NCBI GenBank assembly: GCA_021789495.1
Contig: JAJYJM010000011.1
Coordinates: 1 to 57,361, forward strand
DNA: 57,361 bases
From: Nitrospirota bacterium
Lineage (GTDB): Bacteria > Nitrospirota > JACRHJ01
Direction: 5' to 3'
Below the pieces are notes generated by a model. It made no database searches. It saw only the letters and a program-made list of their open reading frames with translations, and was not told the origin of the DNA. This document shows positions 14,963 to 23,025 of the stretch, piece after piece; position 1 is the stretch's first letter; every line of letters begins with the position of its first letter. The position numbers and the translations under genes are program-made.

Positions 14963-15937
14963 TTGAGGCTCCTATCCGGGATGCGGCCTACCGGCAGGCT
15001 CCATATAGGGCATATTGTCGGCGCATTGAACACCTGGCTTTCCCTGCAGGACAAGTACGAATGCCTCTTCATGATTGCGGACTGGCACGCCCTCACCACC
15101 TCTTCCGATACCTCGAAACTCCCTGAAAATATTATAGAAATGGCCCAGGACTGGCGGGCTTTGGGGATAGATTTCGCCCGCTCGACGGTTTTTGTCCAGT
15201 CCGATGTCAAGGAGCACGCGGAGCTGTATCTACTCTTCGGGATGCTTACCCCGATGCCCTGGCTTGAGCGGGACCCGACGCTGAAAAACATGATGGAAGA
15301 CATGCACTTACGCGGAGCCTGCTACGGACTGACCGGCTATCCGGTGCTCCAGGCGGCGGACATTGCGCTCTACAAGGCGGAGGTCGTGCCCGTCGGCTCC
15401 GACCAAGCGCCGCACATCGAGCTTGCAAGGGAGATTGTCCGGGCGTTTAACCATCGGTTTTCCTTGGTGTTTCCGGAGCCGCAGGCCATCCTTTCGCACA
15501 CCCCCAGGCTGCCCGGCACGGACGGCAGGAAGATGTCGAAAAGCCTTGATAACGCTATATTTTTGGACGAGGCGCCGGAAAATATCAGGCGGAAGGTGAT
15601 GCAACTCGTTACGGATCCAAGGAAAATCCACGCTACCGACCCCGGAAACCCCGCGATCTGTTCGGTTCAGGACTACCACAAGGTCTTCCGGGCCTCTGAC
15701 GCGCCTTCAGCCGATTCGGACTGCCGGGCGGGCCGCCTCGGATGCGTCCGGCACAAGCAATATTTGTCCGAAATATTAAGCAGTTACCTTGCGCCGTTCC
15801 GCGAGGGCAGGGCCGCGCTGACAGGCAGGGAAGCCCAGACGCGAGAGTTGCTTCTGGCCGGCGGGGAGCGCGCAAGGAGTGTGGCGGCCCGGACGATGGA
15901 GGAGGCGCGAAAGGCCGCGAATCTGCAATTTCCCTGA
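14963..15937 (+). CDS. trpS: Tryptophanyl-tRNA synthetase
   Basis: A 324-aa class I aminoacyl-tRNA synthetase that charges tRNA-Trp. The HIGH motif appears as GRLHIGHIVGAL near residue 11 and KMSKS as RKMSKSLDNAI near 190. The length is that of the short bacterial TrpS. The start is TTG 14963, with GGAGGG 8 nt upstream; the next methionine would cut into the HIGH region. It closes the dehydrogenase gene run and may be cotranscribed. Confidence 0.9.
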   Translation: MRLLSGMRPTGRLHIGHIVGALNTWLSLQDKYECLFMIADWHALTTSSDTSKLPENIIEMAQDWRALGIDFARSTVFVQSDVKEHAELYLLFGMLTPMPWLERDPTLKNMMEDMHLRGACYGLTGYPVLQAADIALYKAEVVPVGSDQAPHIELAREIVRAFNHRFSLVFPEPQAILSHTPRLPGTDGRKMSKSLDNAIFLDEAPENIRRKVMQLVTDPRKIHATDPGNPAICSVQDYHKVFRASDAPSADSDCRAGRLGCVRHKQYLSEILSSYLAPFREGRAALTGREAQTRELLLAGGERARSVAARTMEEARKAANLQFP

Positions 15938-16428
15938 AAAATTTCCCCTTGATTTTCAATGGGTTATAAAACCGCTGCCGCCAAATAAGCGGTCGTTTAT
16001 ATACTATGCAACCCCATGCTAAATAAGAGAAATCTCTCTTATTCCGCATAAAAATCACACCTTCCCCGCGCCCGTTTTTTGCCCCGAAACCCGCCCGCAG
16101 AGGCCAAATTTTACCCCGTTTCCGATGCCGGGGGGAAATTGGTATTTTTACACCTTTTTACTTGAACAATCGGCAGGTTTCAAAAGCAATCCGGAATTGC
16201 TATTGACAATGAACTTCCCCGACCAATGAGGTTTGCTATTGCGCTTTTCTCCGCATTATTAGTAAATAGTATCACGATTTCCCGAAACCTTAAAAATCAC
16301 CTTTAGATTCTTCGCTTCGCTCAGAATGACAGAACAGCCGGGCGCAACAAGTTGCGCCCCTACAATGCTACAACCGGGGCGGGAATGGCGGCATGAGATT
16401 ACTTCCGTCTTTCTGTTAAACTTTATGT
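15938..16428. other. Intergenic region of about 490 nt with hairpins and repeats
   Basis: No gene is convincing here. A 9-bp stem AATAAGAGA/TCTCTTATT with an AATC loop lies at 16022-16043, but it lacks a following T-run. A degenerate repeat TAGATTCTTCGCTTCGCTCAGAATGACA is at 16303-16331. GGGCGCAAC/GTTGCGCCC (16340-16359) is a second hairpin of a type often dispersed in bacterial genomes. No tRNA cloverleaf was found by eye. Confidence 0.55.
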
Positions 16429-17046
16429 ATGGACGAAACCCGACCCGAAGAGTTCTCCCGCCTTCTCTCCCTTATCCGCCCGTGCGTGATGTGCAGGATA
16501 CCAAAGCCCGCGTATCCCATCGTGTCCGGGAGGCTCGGCGCGCGGGTGATGAGCGTCGGGCAGTCGCCGGGGGCTATCGAGTGCCGGGAAGGAAAACCCT
16601 TTGCCGGGACGGCTGGGAAGACGTTATTTACCTGGTTGGCTAAGGCAGGTATTTCCGAGTCCTCCTTCCGCGCGAATGCCTGGATGACCTCCGTGACAAA
16701 GTGCTATCCCGGCCCGGACAGGCATGGCCGACGCGAGACGCCAAGGGACATCGAGCTGCACAACTGCGCGCGCTACCTGGTAAGCGAGCTTCGGATAATC
16801 GAACCCGCCGTAATCCTTGCAATCGGGAAGCTCGCCACCCTGCGGCTGCTCGGCCCCGTGAAGTTAGAGAGCGTCGTCGGGCGTGCAGTCGTGCGGCGGT
16901 ATCACAGCTTCGATGCGCTGGTCATCCCGCTCCCGCACCCCTCCGGCAGAAGCACATGGGTCTACATGGGAGAGAATAAGAAGCTGCTTAAAGGGGCGAT
17001 AGGACTTATTGCCCGGCATGTGAGGCCGCTTATCCAAATCCCTTGA
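16429..17046 (+). CDS. Fe-S type uracil-DNA glycosylase family protein
   Basis: A 205-aa UDG-superfamily base-excision enzyme. Motif I reads GQSPGAIE followed by GKPFAGTAGK (about 45-65), and the C-terminal motif reads PLPHPSGRSTW (about 165). Cysteines in CVMC (19-22), KCYPG (about 88) and HNCARY (about 104) have the spacing of the [4Fe-4S] ligands of family 4/5 UDGs. The exact UDG family and base specificity cannot be fixed by eye. The next gene, yraN, follows 34 nt later. Confidence 0.75.
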   Translation: MDETRPEEFSRLLSLIRPCVMCRIPKPAYPIVSGRLGARVMSVGQSPGAIECREGKPFAGTAGKTLFTWLAKAGISESSFRANAWMTSVTKCYPGPDRHGRRETPRDIELHNCARYLVSELRIIEPAVILAIGKLATLRLLGPVKLESVVGRAVVRRYHSFDALVIPLPHPSGRSTWVYMGENKKLLKGAIGLIARHVRPLIQIP

Positions 17047-17080
17047 CAACTCCCCGCGACATCTACGATAATAGACATTC

Positions 17081-17449
17081 ATGGACGCGAAGGAGTTCGG
17101 GGCGAGCGGCGAGGATTTGGCGGAGAGGCACTTAAAGGCCCTGGGATACAAAATCCTCGAACGCAACTACCGCACCTCCGCGGGCGAGCTCGACATCATC
17201 GCAAAGGACGGGGACGTGATTGTCTTCGTCGAGGTGAAGTCCCGCCGGGGCGTAAGTTTCGGGGAGCCGGAACTGGCCGTGAACTTCCACAAGCAGCGCC
17301 GGCTTACCCGCGCCGCCTGGATGTACCTGACCCGTGCGCGGAGTTATAACGCCCCGTGCCGGTTCGACGTGGTCGGAATATACAAAGACGGCGGCGGGAC
17401 GAAGATAAAGGTATTGAAGGACGCGTTCGAGCTGTCGGAAGCATACTAA
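17081..17449 (+). CDS. yraN: YraN family (UPF0102) nuclease-fold protein
   Basis: A 122-aa protein with the family hallmarks GASGEDLAERHLKALGYKIL at residues 7-26, AGELDIIAKDG and VFVEVKSR. These correspond to the D...ExK active-site core of the restriction-endonuclease/Holliday-junction-resolvase fold. Members are conserved in most bacteria, but the physiological role is not settled. It probably forms a short operon with the uracil-DNA glycosylase. Confidence 0.9.
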   Translation: MDAKEFGASGEDLAERHLKALGYKILERNYRTSAGELDIIAKDGDVIVFVEVKSRRGVSFGEPELAVNFHKQRRLTRAAWMYLTRARSYNAPCRFDVVGIYKDGGGTKIKVLKDAFELSEAY

Positions 17450-17511
17450 GGCGGCGTGGGGCGGTATGATGCGTATAAAGTTGTTTTCGTATATCTAAGG
17501 CAGGAGGAGAG

Positions 17512-17694
17512 ATGAACAATCCCTGGGCGGTGGTGGTGGTATTCGGTTTCCTGGGCTGGATAGGCTGCGCGATAGGTTTCATCTTCGGCGCGTTCCAGAA
17601 GCAGGGGCGCTTCGACAACAGAAAGGCCCTCGTCTGGGGCCTGGCCGTGGTGGCCTGCTATGCCCTGTGGGTCGTGGGGATGATGAAGGCGTAA
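17512..17694 (+). CDS. Small inner-membrane protein
   Basis: Sixty residues with two hydrophobic helices (about 5-28 and 40-58) separated by a charged loop (KQGRFDNRK). A strong GCAGGAGGAG ribosome binding site precedes the ATG. I do not recognise a family. Glycine-rich helix 1 (FGFLGWIGCAIGFIFG) suggests tight helix packing. Confidence 0.65.
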   Translation: MNNPWAVVVVFGFLGWIGCAIGFIFGAFQKQGRFDNRKALVWGLAVVACYALWVVGMMKA

Positions 17695-17737
17695 GGGCGT
17701 AATTAACTTATTCAGGAAAAATCTTTGGAGAGCTTTA

Positions 17738-17905
17738 ATGGCAACAAAAAAAACGCCGCACGATATAGTGCAGGTTAAAAATCCAAGAACCGACAGATAC
17801 GTCAAAATCGATCGAACCGCAGGTAAAATTTTATCTCAAAAGGGAAGTTCCGGGCCATACAAGGGAGTGCCTGTTGCTAGGGCTGCGAGCAAACGAGGTA
17901 AATGA
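17738..17905 (+). CDS. 55-aa basic protein, first gene of a two-gene cassette
   Basis: ATG 17738 to TGA 17903-17905 gives a 55-aa, lysine/arginine-rich protein beginning MATKKTPHDIVQVKNPRTDR and containing YVKIDRTAGKIL and SGPYKGVPVA. TGGAGAG lies 7 nt upstream. Its stop overlaps the next start (ATGA), so the pair is translationally coupled. No family is recognised with confidence. Candidate roles are a nucleic-acid-binding partner or small inhibitor of the downstream protein, but this is inference. Local base composition is more AT-rich than the genes before it. Confidence 0.6.
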   Translation: MATKKTPHDIVQVKNPRTDRYVKIDRTAGKILSQKGSSGPYKGVPVARAASKRGK

Positions 17906-18543
17906 TTATCTACAGCCCGTTGGACGGAAACGCGTTAACGAGCTCGATACCAAGCAATCCGCGCCATTGTTTCTTGATGACTCGCCTGGGGAGGCCTGTC
18001 CCCGACGAAGTTAAAACAATACGTAACTCCATTGAAGATTCATGCAAAAAAGCCGGATACACGGTAATCGATGCGGGCGCACAAGTTACAGGCCGCGATT
18101 TCCTGTTAAAGATATGGAAGCTTATTGCTTCCGTGCCGCTTTCAATAGGCATATGTCATCATGAAATACCCGTGAAATCGCAACTGAATATTTTCTACGA
18201 ATTGGGAATAGCCCAGGCGCTTGGAAAAGAGACAATTATTGTTAAATCAGAAAAGGCGGAAATTCCCAGCGATTTCATCAGAACCGAATACATTGAGTAT
18301 AACGATGCCTTTGCAGACGGCCTCTCCAAATACCTCGATTCCCTGGACGAGCAAGCCAATTATTATGAAGTTGTCGCCGACCAGTTAGACAGAGATCCCA
18401 TTTTATCCATCGACTATCTTAAACGTGCGTTTTTAATTACAGGCGATGAGCGCCTGCGCAAAAAAGCTCGACTGCTTTTAAACGAGGCCGGGGTAGATGC
18501 GCGAGCCAAAAACAGTGTCGAATATCTTGCGGCAAGTTTTTGA
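17902..18543 (+). CDS. TIR/nucleoside deoxyribosyltransferase-like protein
   Basis: A 213-aa protein. Residues 20-135 look like the TIR/nucleoside 2-deoxyribosyltransferase-like fold: CFLMTRLG strand, a helix with EVKTIRNSIEDSCKKAGY, a VIDAG strand, then FYELGIAQALGKETIIVK, where the glutamate of ELGIA sits at the usual catalytic position. The segment IPSDFIRTEYIEY follows. The C-terminal 70 residues are helical (SIDYLKRAFLITGDERLRKKA). Proteins of this fold often cleave nucleotides or NAD+, or act as effectors in phage defence. That role is inferred from fold and the coupled small gene. The 3' end overlaps the next gene by 47 nt. Confidence 0.55.
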   Translation: MIIYSPLDGNALTSSIPSNPRHCFLMTRLGRPVPDEVKTIRNSIEDSCKKAGYTVIDAGAQVTGRDFLLKIWKLIASVPLSIGICHHEIPVKSQLNIFYELGIAQALGKETIIVKSEKAEIPSDFIRTEYIEYNDAFADGLSKYLDSLDEQANYYEVVADQLDRDPILSIDYLKRAFLITGDERLRKKARLLLNEAGVDARAKNSVEYLAASF

Positions 18544-20296
18544 CAAGATTTTCCCGGCCCGCATCATGTGGGCATTTGTTTTTTTCGGCTCCTTCATCGT
18601 TTACCTTATTACCCTTGCGCCGACGGTAACGTTCTGGGACAGCGGAGACCTCGTCTCGGCGTCGTGGTGTCTTGGAATATCGCATCAGCCGGGCTATCCC
18701 GTCCTCGACATGATCGGACGGCTCTTCTCCTTCCTGCCGCTTGGGAACATCGCTTACCGGGCAAATCTGCAGAGCGCGTTTTTCTCTTCGCTGGCGCTGC
18801 TTGTCCTTTATTTCATCCTGCTGGAAATTTCGGAAACCGGCGCGATAAATCGCGCCCCTGCATTCTCAAAAAACGGGAATATCGCTGCGGCTATCCGGCC
18901 CGATGCGGCTCGGCCTGATGCCGGTCGACCGGTCGCCGCTCTGGCCGCGCTTCTGCCCGCGTTCGTAAAGCCCATGTGGTCTCAGGCGGTCGTGACCAAG
19001 CCGCTTGCGCTGAACAGCTTCTTCATATCCATGCTTGTTTATGCGTGGGTGCTTGCCGTTCGCGGGAAACTCTCGCCGGAGAGGTATTTCGCGCTGTCCG
19101 GGTTCCTCTTCGGACTGGGGCTTGTCAACCACCAGTCCCTGATTCTGTATGCCCCGGCGCTGTTGTTCTCGTGGTTTATCGTCCCTCTCCCCGGCGTGGG
19201 AGAGGACGGCGCGGTGCGCCGGGAGAGGGAGGCATATCTCCCTCGTATAAAGCTTGCGCTTCTCTCCCTGTTCTTCACGCTTCTCGGTCTGTCCGTTTAT
19301 CTCTACCTGCCGATTCGGGCGGCGGCGATGCCCGTGATGAACCTTGGCCATCCGGACACCTGGCGCCGCTTCGCCTGGACGGTAAAGTGGGGCGAATATT
19401 TACGCGCCGGGATACCTTACGAAAACCTGCCCCTGATATTCAAAGGCATAAACCTGAAAGACCCGCGCCTCCTGCTCGGAGTGGCCGCCGCGCTCTTCCT
19501 GGCGTGGCGCGCGCTGAGGCGGGACCTGAAATTGTTCCTGCCGATTGTCGTATTTATGCTTGTTTATATATCCGGAATCGCCATGCAGACGACGGGCGGC
19601 GCGGGCAGCCGCTTCGGGCTTGCGGCGAAGTTCTATATCCCGGCGTTTATAATGGCCGTCCCGTTCATATACGCGGAGGGGCCCTGGAGGGCCGGCAGAG
19701 CATGGAAAACAGCGACCACTGCCGTTTTCGCCGCCGTCGTCGTCATACTTCTCCTGAGTGACTTCCATCAGGAGGACGCCTCGCATCGCTTCTTCGCGTT
19801 CGACTACGCCCAGAACAGCCTCAAGAGCATTGATATTAACGGCGTGCTTTTCACCTGGGGGGACAACGGCGCGTTCCCGCTTTGGTATCTGCACGACGTG
19901 GAAAAATACAGGGACGACGCGGTCGTAATCCACACGCCGCTTATGACTTACGGCTGGTACTTAAGCGATGTGCAGAGGTGGCTTGGGAGGGACATCAAAT
20001 TTGCGGAACCGTATTACCTGGGCGAGAACGTCTACCGGATATTGAAGACCGTGGAGCCGTCGAGCGGCGGCAGGACGGTCGCATACGACTACTCTACCGT
20101 GAAATTTCTGAACCTGAACACGAATACGCTTCATGCGCGGGGCCTGGTATATTTCGAGGGCCGCATCCCGCCGGGGAACCCGTGGAAGTTTTATGTATTT
20201 CGCGGCGTGAAAGACAAAAAAATCTACAAAGACCCTATGGCGAAGAATATAATACAGATTTACAATTACCAAAAAAAATTTTCAAATATTTTTTAA
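18497..20296 (+). CDS. DUF2723 polytopic membrane glycosyltransferase-like protein
   Basis: A 599-aa multi-span membrane protein of the DUF2723 family (GT-C fold, related to protein O-mannosyltransferases). The signature TLAPTVTFWDSGDLVSASW follows the first membrane helix; the aspartate pair region is typical of lipid-linked sugar transferases. About ten hydrophobic segments are followed by a soluble C-terminal domain (DNGAFPLWYLHDVEKYRDD). The reading from ATG 18497 overlaps the TIR-like gene; Met24 (18566) is an alternative start just before the first helix, with no good ribosome binding site at either. A linker (AIRPDAARPDAGRPVA) carries a CCGGTCGACCGG repeat. VPLPGVGEDG at about 230 matches a CCCTCTCCC-type repeat. 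Confidence 0.8.
   Translation: MREPKTVSNILRQVFDKIFPARIMWAFVFFGSFIVYLITLAPTVTFWDSGDLVSASWCLGISHQPGYPVLDMIGRLFSFLPLGNIAYRANLQSAFFSSLALLVLYFILLEISETGAINRAPAFSKNGNIAAAIRPDAARPDAGRPVAALAALLPAFVKPMWSQAVVTKPLALNSFFISMLVYAWVLAVRGKLSPERYFALSGFLFGLGLVNHQSLILYAPALLFSWFIVPLPGVGEDGAVRREREAYLPRIKLALLSLFFTLLGLSVYLYLPIRAAAMPVMNLGHPDTWRRFAWTVKWGEYLRAGIPYENLPLIFKGINLKDPRLLLGVAAALFLAWRALRRDLKLFLPIVVFMLVYISGIAMQTTGGAGSRFGLAAKFYIPAFIMAVPFIYAEGPWRAGRAWKTATTAVFAAVVVILLLSDFHQEDASHRFFAFDYAQNSLKSIDINGVLFTWGDNGAFPLWYLHDVEKYRDDAVVIHTPLMTYGWYLSDVQRWLGRDIKFAEPYYLGENVYRILKTVEPSSGGRTVAYDYSTVKFLNLNTNTLHARGLVYFEGRIPPGNPWKFYVFRGVKDKKIYKDPMAKNIIQIYNYQKKFSNIF
18921..18932. repeat. CCGGTCGACCGG palindrome inside the DUF2723 gene
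   Basis: A perfect 12-bp palindrome in GATGCCGGTCGACCGGTCGCC, preceded by a related 15-nt unit GATGCGGCTCGGCCT. It is read as DAARPDAGRPVA in a loop between membrane segments. Confidence 0.6.
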
Positions 20297-20303
20297 AAAT
20301 CTA

Positions 20304-20341
20304 TTGTAAAAATTATACAACGTTGTATAATAAATACAACG
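20304..20341 (+). promoter_or_regulatory. Promoter with palindromic operator for the XRE/ImmA pair
   Basis: TTGTAA (-35, 20304-20309), a 16-nt spacer and TATAAT (-10, 20326-20331). A perfect 18-bp palindrome TTATACAACGTTGTATAA covers 20313-20330, filling the spacer and overlapping the -10. A further half-site ATACAACG follows at 20334-20341. This is the arrangement of a repressor operator, and the XRE protein encoded 50 nt downstream is the natural candidate to bind it. Confidence 0.75.
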
Positions 20342-20391
20342 AGGATTGAATTGCTTACCTAAAAACGTCGTGGTGGGCGTGGGGGGAGATT

Positions 20392-20751
20392 ATGAAATTT
20401 GGTGAATTTTTTAAAGAAAAAAGGATTGCCCTAAGAAAAACTTTGCGGCAATTCTGCCAAGAGAATAACCTTGATCCTGGTAATATTAGCAAACTGGAGA
20501 GGGGATTATATCCACCTCCGAATCGGGCTAAGCTTGAAGAATATGCTAAATGTCTTCGTCTGAAAGAAGGAAGTGACGACTGGTATAACTTTTTTGATTT
20601 TGCGGCAGCAGAATCCGGTCGAATACCGGAAGAGCTTCTTTCAGATGAAGATGTGATGGAGAGACTTCCCGTTTTATTTAGGACGCTGAGAGGACAAAGG
20701 GTGCCGGATAAAAAATTAAACGAATTAATTAAGAAAATAAAGGGAGGTTGA
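20392..20751 (+). CDS. XRE-family helix-turn-helix regulator
   Basis: A 119-aa protein. The N-terminal 65 residues form a lambda-repressor-type HTH (LRQFCQENNLDPGNISKLER). The C-terminal half is short and charged. GGGGGGAG lies just before the ATG. The gene is markedly AT-rich compared with the neighbouring genes. It is followed by an ImmA/IrrE peptidase gene at a 3-nt gap. In such pairs the HTH protein represses its own promoter and the peptidase can cleave it. The palindrome upstream fits autoregulation. Confidence 0.8.
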   Translation: MKFGEFFKEKRIALRKTLRQFCQENNLDPGNISKLERGLYPPPNRAKLEEYAKCLRLKEGSDDWYNFFDFAAAESGRIPEELLSDEDVMERLPVLFRTLRGQRVPDKKLNELIKKIKGG

Positions 20752-20754
20752 TGA

Positions 20755-21363
20755 TTGGCAGAAGAAATTAAGGTGCCTTTTAACTCTTATGATTCTATAA
20801 AGAAAAAGGCTGAACTTTTTCTGGAGAAATATCATCCATCGGGAACTATCCCTGTTCCAATCGAGGAAATAGTTGAATTTGATTTGAAAATAAACATAGT
20901 CCCACTGCCTGGTTTACATAAGGACATGGAATTAGATGGCTTTGTCGCAAGCAATTTAAAAGAGGTTTATGTCGATGAAACAGCTTGTGATGCTTATCCG
21001 TCACGCTATAGGTTTACTTTGGCTCATGAAGTAGGACATATAGTTCTTCACAAAAAAATTTTCCAGCAAGCAAACTTTTCCACTTTCTCCGAATGGATAG
21101 AATTTGGAAACTCTATTCCTGAAAAAGATTATGGCTGGCTGGAATGGCAAGCTTATTGTTTCGCAGGGCTTGTTTTAGTGCCGCAAGAGCATTTGGAGAG
21201 ATTGACTTCAAAATATGTAAAACATGCCGGTGCTCTATTAAAACCCAACTGGGATTACGTTTGGGAAATAATAGCGGCAAAATTGGCAAAGGAATTTGAT
21301 GTATCTAAAGAAGTTATTGAAAAACGATTCTATTATGGAAAAATTTACGAGAAATATAAATAA
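20755..21363 (+). CDS. ImmA/IrrE-family zinc metallopeptidase
   Basis: A 202-aa protein of the COG2856 family. The zinc-binding HExxH motif appears as TLAHEVGHIVLH near residue 90. The downstream segment ending EWQAYCFAGLVLVP has the expected third-ligand helix (ExxA). The start is TTG 20755, with GGGAGG 7 nt upstream; ATG 20751 is in another frame and stops at once. Relatives cleave partner XRE repressors in ICE and prophage induction or stress response. The pair may be a regulatory or toxin-antitoxin-like module. It is AT-rich, suggesting lateral transfer. Confidence 0.82.
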   Translation: MAEEIKVPFNSYDSIKKKAELFLEKYHPSGTIPVPIEEIVEFDLKINIVPLPGLHKDMELDGFVASNLKEVYVDETACDAYPSRYRFTLAHEVGHIVLHKKIFQQANFSTFSEWIEFGNSIPEKDYGWLEWQAYCFAGLVLVPQEHLERLTSKYVKHAGALLKPNWDYVWEIIAAKLAKEFDVSKEVIEKRFYYGKIYEKYK

Positions 21364-21365
21364 AC

Positions 21366-22412
21366 TTATATCGTCTTCAGCACGGGCGCGAAGACGGGGT
21401 CAACCTTGCTGAGCGCGGAGAGGACGAACTTCTCGATCCCTTTGTTGTCCGTGAGGAGAAGTCCGTTCGGGAGGCTCTTCTGCGGGATGTTCGCGCGGCC
21501 CATGGACTTATGTCCTCCTGCGCTGCCGAGTTTCCCGAAGGCTGTCCTTGCCAGATAACCCGCGTCTTTTTTCACGCCGTCGTTTCTGAATACCACCACC
21601 AGATCCGTCGCCACCACGCCCGTGACAAGCGCCCACTCCACGTGCTCCACGCGGATCAGAAAGTCGGCCACCTGCACGCATACGTCGTACGTCGGAACCG
21701 GGCCTAAGTGGCTGAACATCACGCCCTGGACGAACCGCCGCCGCACAAGCGCGATGGAAAAGTAGTCGAGCGACTCGCGCGAGAACTGGGAGAACTCTAT
21801 GCGCTTTACGATGTCTCTGTCGGACTTTGTCCGAAGCCACCGGAGCGCTTCGACGTCTCCTTGCGACAGCTCGGACATGAAGTTCCTGGAGTCCGTCTTT
21901 ATGCCGTATAGGAGCGCGCTCGCCATGCCGCGCGTGAGACGCACACCCGCCGCCCGCATATATTCCGTCATTATCGCGGCCGTGGAGAGGTAGTCGGGTC
22001 TTATATCCGCAAAAGGGACGGGGCGGTCGATAAGCGCCGGATGGTGATCGACGACGATGTCGCAGCGCGGGAGGGCGAAGTCCGTGAAGAACTGCGGCTG
22101 TGAGTCCACGAGTGCTATCCTGTCCGCGTCCTTTGTCTCAGCCTCGGAAATCGGCGATACAGGAATTTTAAGCTGCCGTATCATAGACGCGTTCTCCGGC
22201 CTGCCGACGGCGCCGGTATAGTTCATCTCCACCCTGAGCCCGCCCTTCGTCTTCTCTTCCAGTACCTGCTTCAGGGCCATGGCCGAGGCAAGGGCGTCCG
22301 GGTCTGGGTTGCCGTATATCAGCACGCGAAGGAGCCTTGCCCCGTCAACCGAGCCTAGCATCCCGCTAAGAAGCGCGGCGGGGGATTTCGCCTGTATGGG
22401 CCGGTTTGCCAT
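21366..22412 (-). CDS. DHH-family phosphoesterase (NrnA-like)
   Basis: A 348-aa protein with the DHH signatures DPDALASAMALK near residue 37, VDHHPA near 120 and a DHHA1-type C-terminal domain ending with GxGGH-like SAGGHKSMGRA. Manganese-dependent enzymes of this type degrade short oligoribonucleotides, pAp or linear dinucleotides (pGpG, pApA). With two HD-GYP proteins in the window, pGpG turnover is a reasonable but unproven role. The gene converges on the ImmA/IrrE gene with 2 nt between stops. Confidence 0.8.
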   Translation of the reverse strand: MANRPIQAKSPAALLSGMLGSVDGARLLRVLIYGNPDPDALASAMALKQVLEEKTKGGLRVEMNYTGAVGRPENASMIRQLKIPVSPISEAETKDADRIALVDSQPQFFTDFALPRCDIVVDHHPALIDRPVPFADIRPDYLSTAAIMTEYMRAAGVRLTRGMASALLYGIKTDSRNFMSELSQGDVEALRWLRTKSDRDIVKRIEFSQFSRESLDYFSIALVRRRFVQGVMFSHLGPVPTYDVCVQVADFLIRVEHVEWALVTGVVATDLVVVFRNDGVKKDAGYLARTAFGKLGSAGGHKSMGRANIPQKSLPNGLLLTDNKGIEKFVLSALSKVDPVFAPVLKTI

Positions 22413-22512
22413 AGGGATTATTATAGCAAAACGAAAATGTAAAGGGGAAAAATCGTCCGATTTTATGTAACTTCAGCGCCGCAGAAGCTGTCTTTCATAA
22501 TCAGGTGCCGAT

Positions 22513-22686
22513 ATGCAAAACACACGGTGTCCATACCTGCTCGAAAGGGTCGCCTACCACTGCTGTACGGCGAATAAACTGTATTGTCCAAGCAACCTTT
22601 ACCTTAAAAAATACTGCATTACCGATCTGTGCAAGACATGCCCGTTCTATCACTTAAAACAAGCCGGGAGAGAAGGCACGGCGTGA
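22513..22686 (+). CDS. 57-aa cysteine-rich protein
   Basis: ATG 22513 to TGA 22684-22686 encodes 57 residues beginning MQNTRCPYLLERVAYHC. Seven cysteines lie at positions 6, 17, 18, 25, 35, 40 and 43, with a final CKTCPFYH. Such density suggests a zinc or iron-sulphur site. No named family is recognised. It is followed after 6 nt by a membrane-protein gene, so the two may be cotranscribed. Confidence 0.55.
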   Translation: MQNTRCPYLLERVAYHCCTANKLYCPSNLYLKKYCITDLCKTCPFYHLKQAGREGTA

Positions 22687-22692
22687 AAACCC

Positions 22693-23022
22693 ATGACCAA
22701 GACAGGCGTTAACCGAAGAAAGCCGGCTTATCTTGCCTCCGCGATAATCCTTGCGGCGGGGCTGGCCGTTTCCGTGATTATATATCTTACAGCCGGCGCG
22801 GCCCCGGAGACCGTGCTTGGGCCGGGATTTTATTCCAAGGAATATCTGCGCGAACTGGAAACCTATGGCGGGACGCTCAACGTGCTTGCGGCGGAATTTA
22901 TGCAGTGGTTCGACGGCCTGTGGCGCGGCAGGCAACTTGCGTTCACGGCAGCCTTCATCTCCGTGATTATCTCGTTTTTCGTTTTCCTCGCAGGCCGCCC
23001 CTTCCATTCCGGTTCAAAATAA
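22693..23022 (+). CDS. Small two-helix membrane protein
   Basis: A 109-aa protein with hydrophobic segments at about 12-35 and 83-103 and a soluble loop between them (GFYSKEYLRELETYGGTLNV...). No family is recognised. It converges on rng with a 3-nt gap. The close spacing to the Cys-rich gene suggests joint expression. Confidence 0.6.
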   Translation: MTKTGVNRRKPAYLASAIILAAGLAVSVIIYLTAGAAPETVLGPGFYSKEYLRELETYGGTLNVLAAEFMQWFDGLWRGRQLAFTAAFISVIISFFVFLAGRPFHSGSK

Positions 23023-23025
23023 CGT

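Noticed and set aside
15680-15735. Possible repeat insert in trpS (DAPSADSDCRAGRLGC)
   Set aside because: CRAGRLGC matches the normal TrpS segment CRAGxxGC, and the nucleotide match to the palindrome is weak.
15938-16428. tRNA or small RNA gene in the long gap after trpS
   Set aside because: No cloverleaf or T-loop GTTCRANNC context was seen. The hairpins are short and belong to dispersed repeat types.
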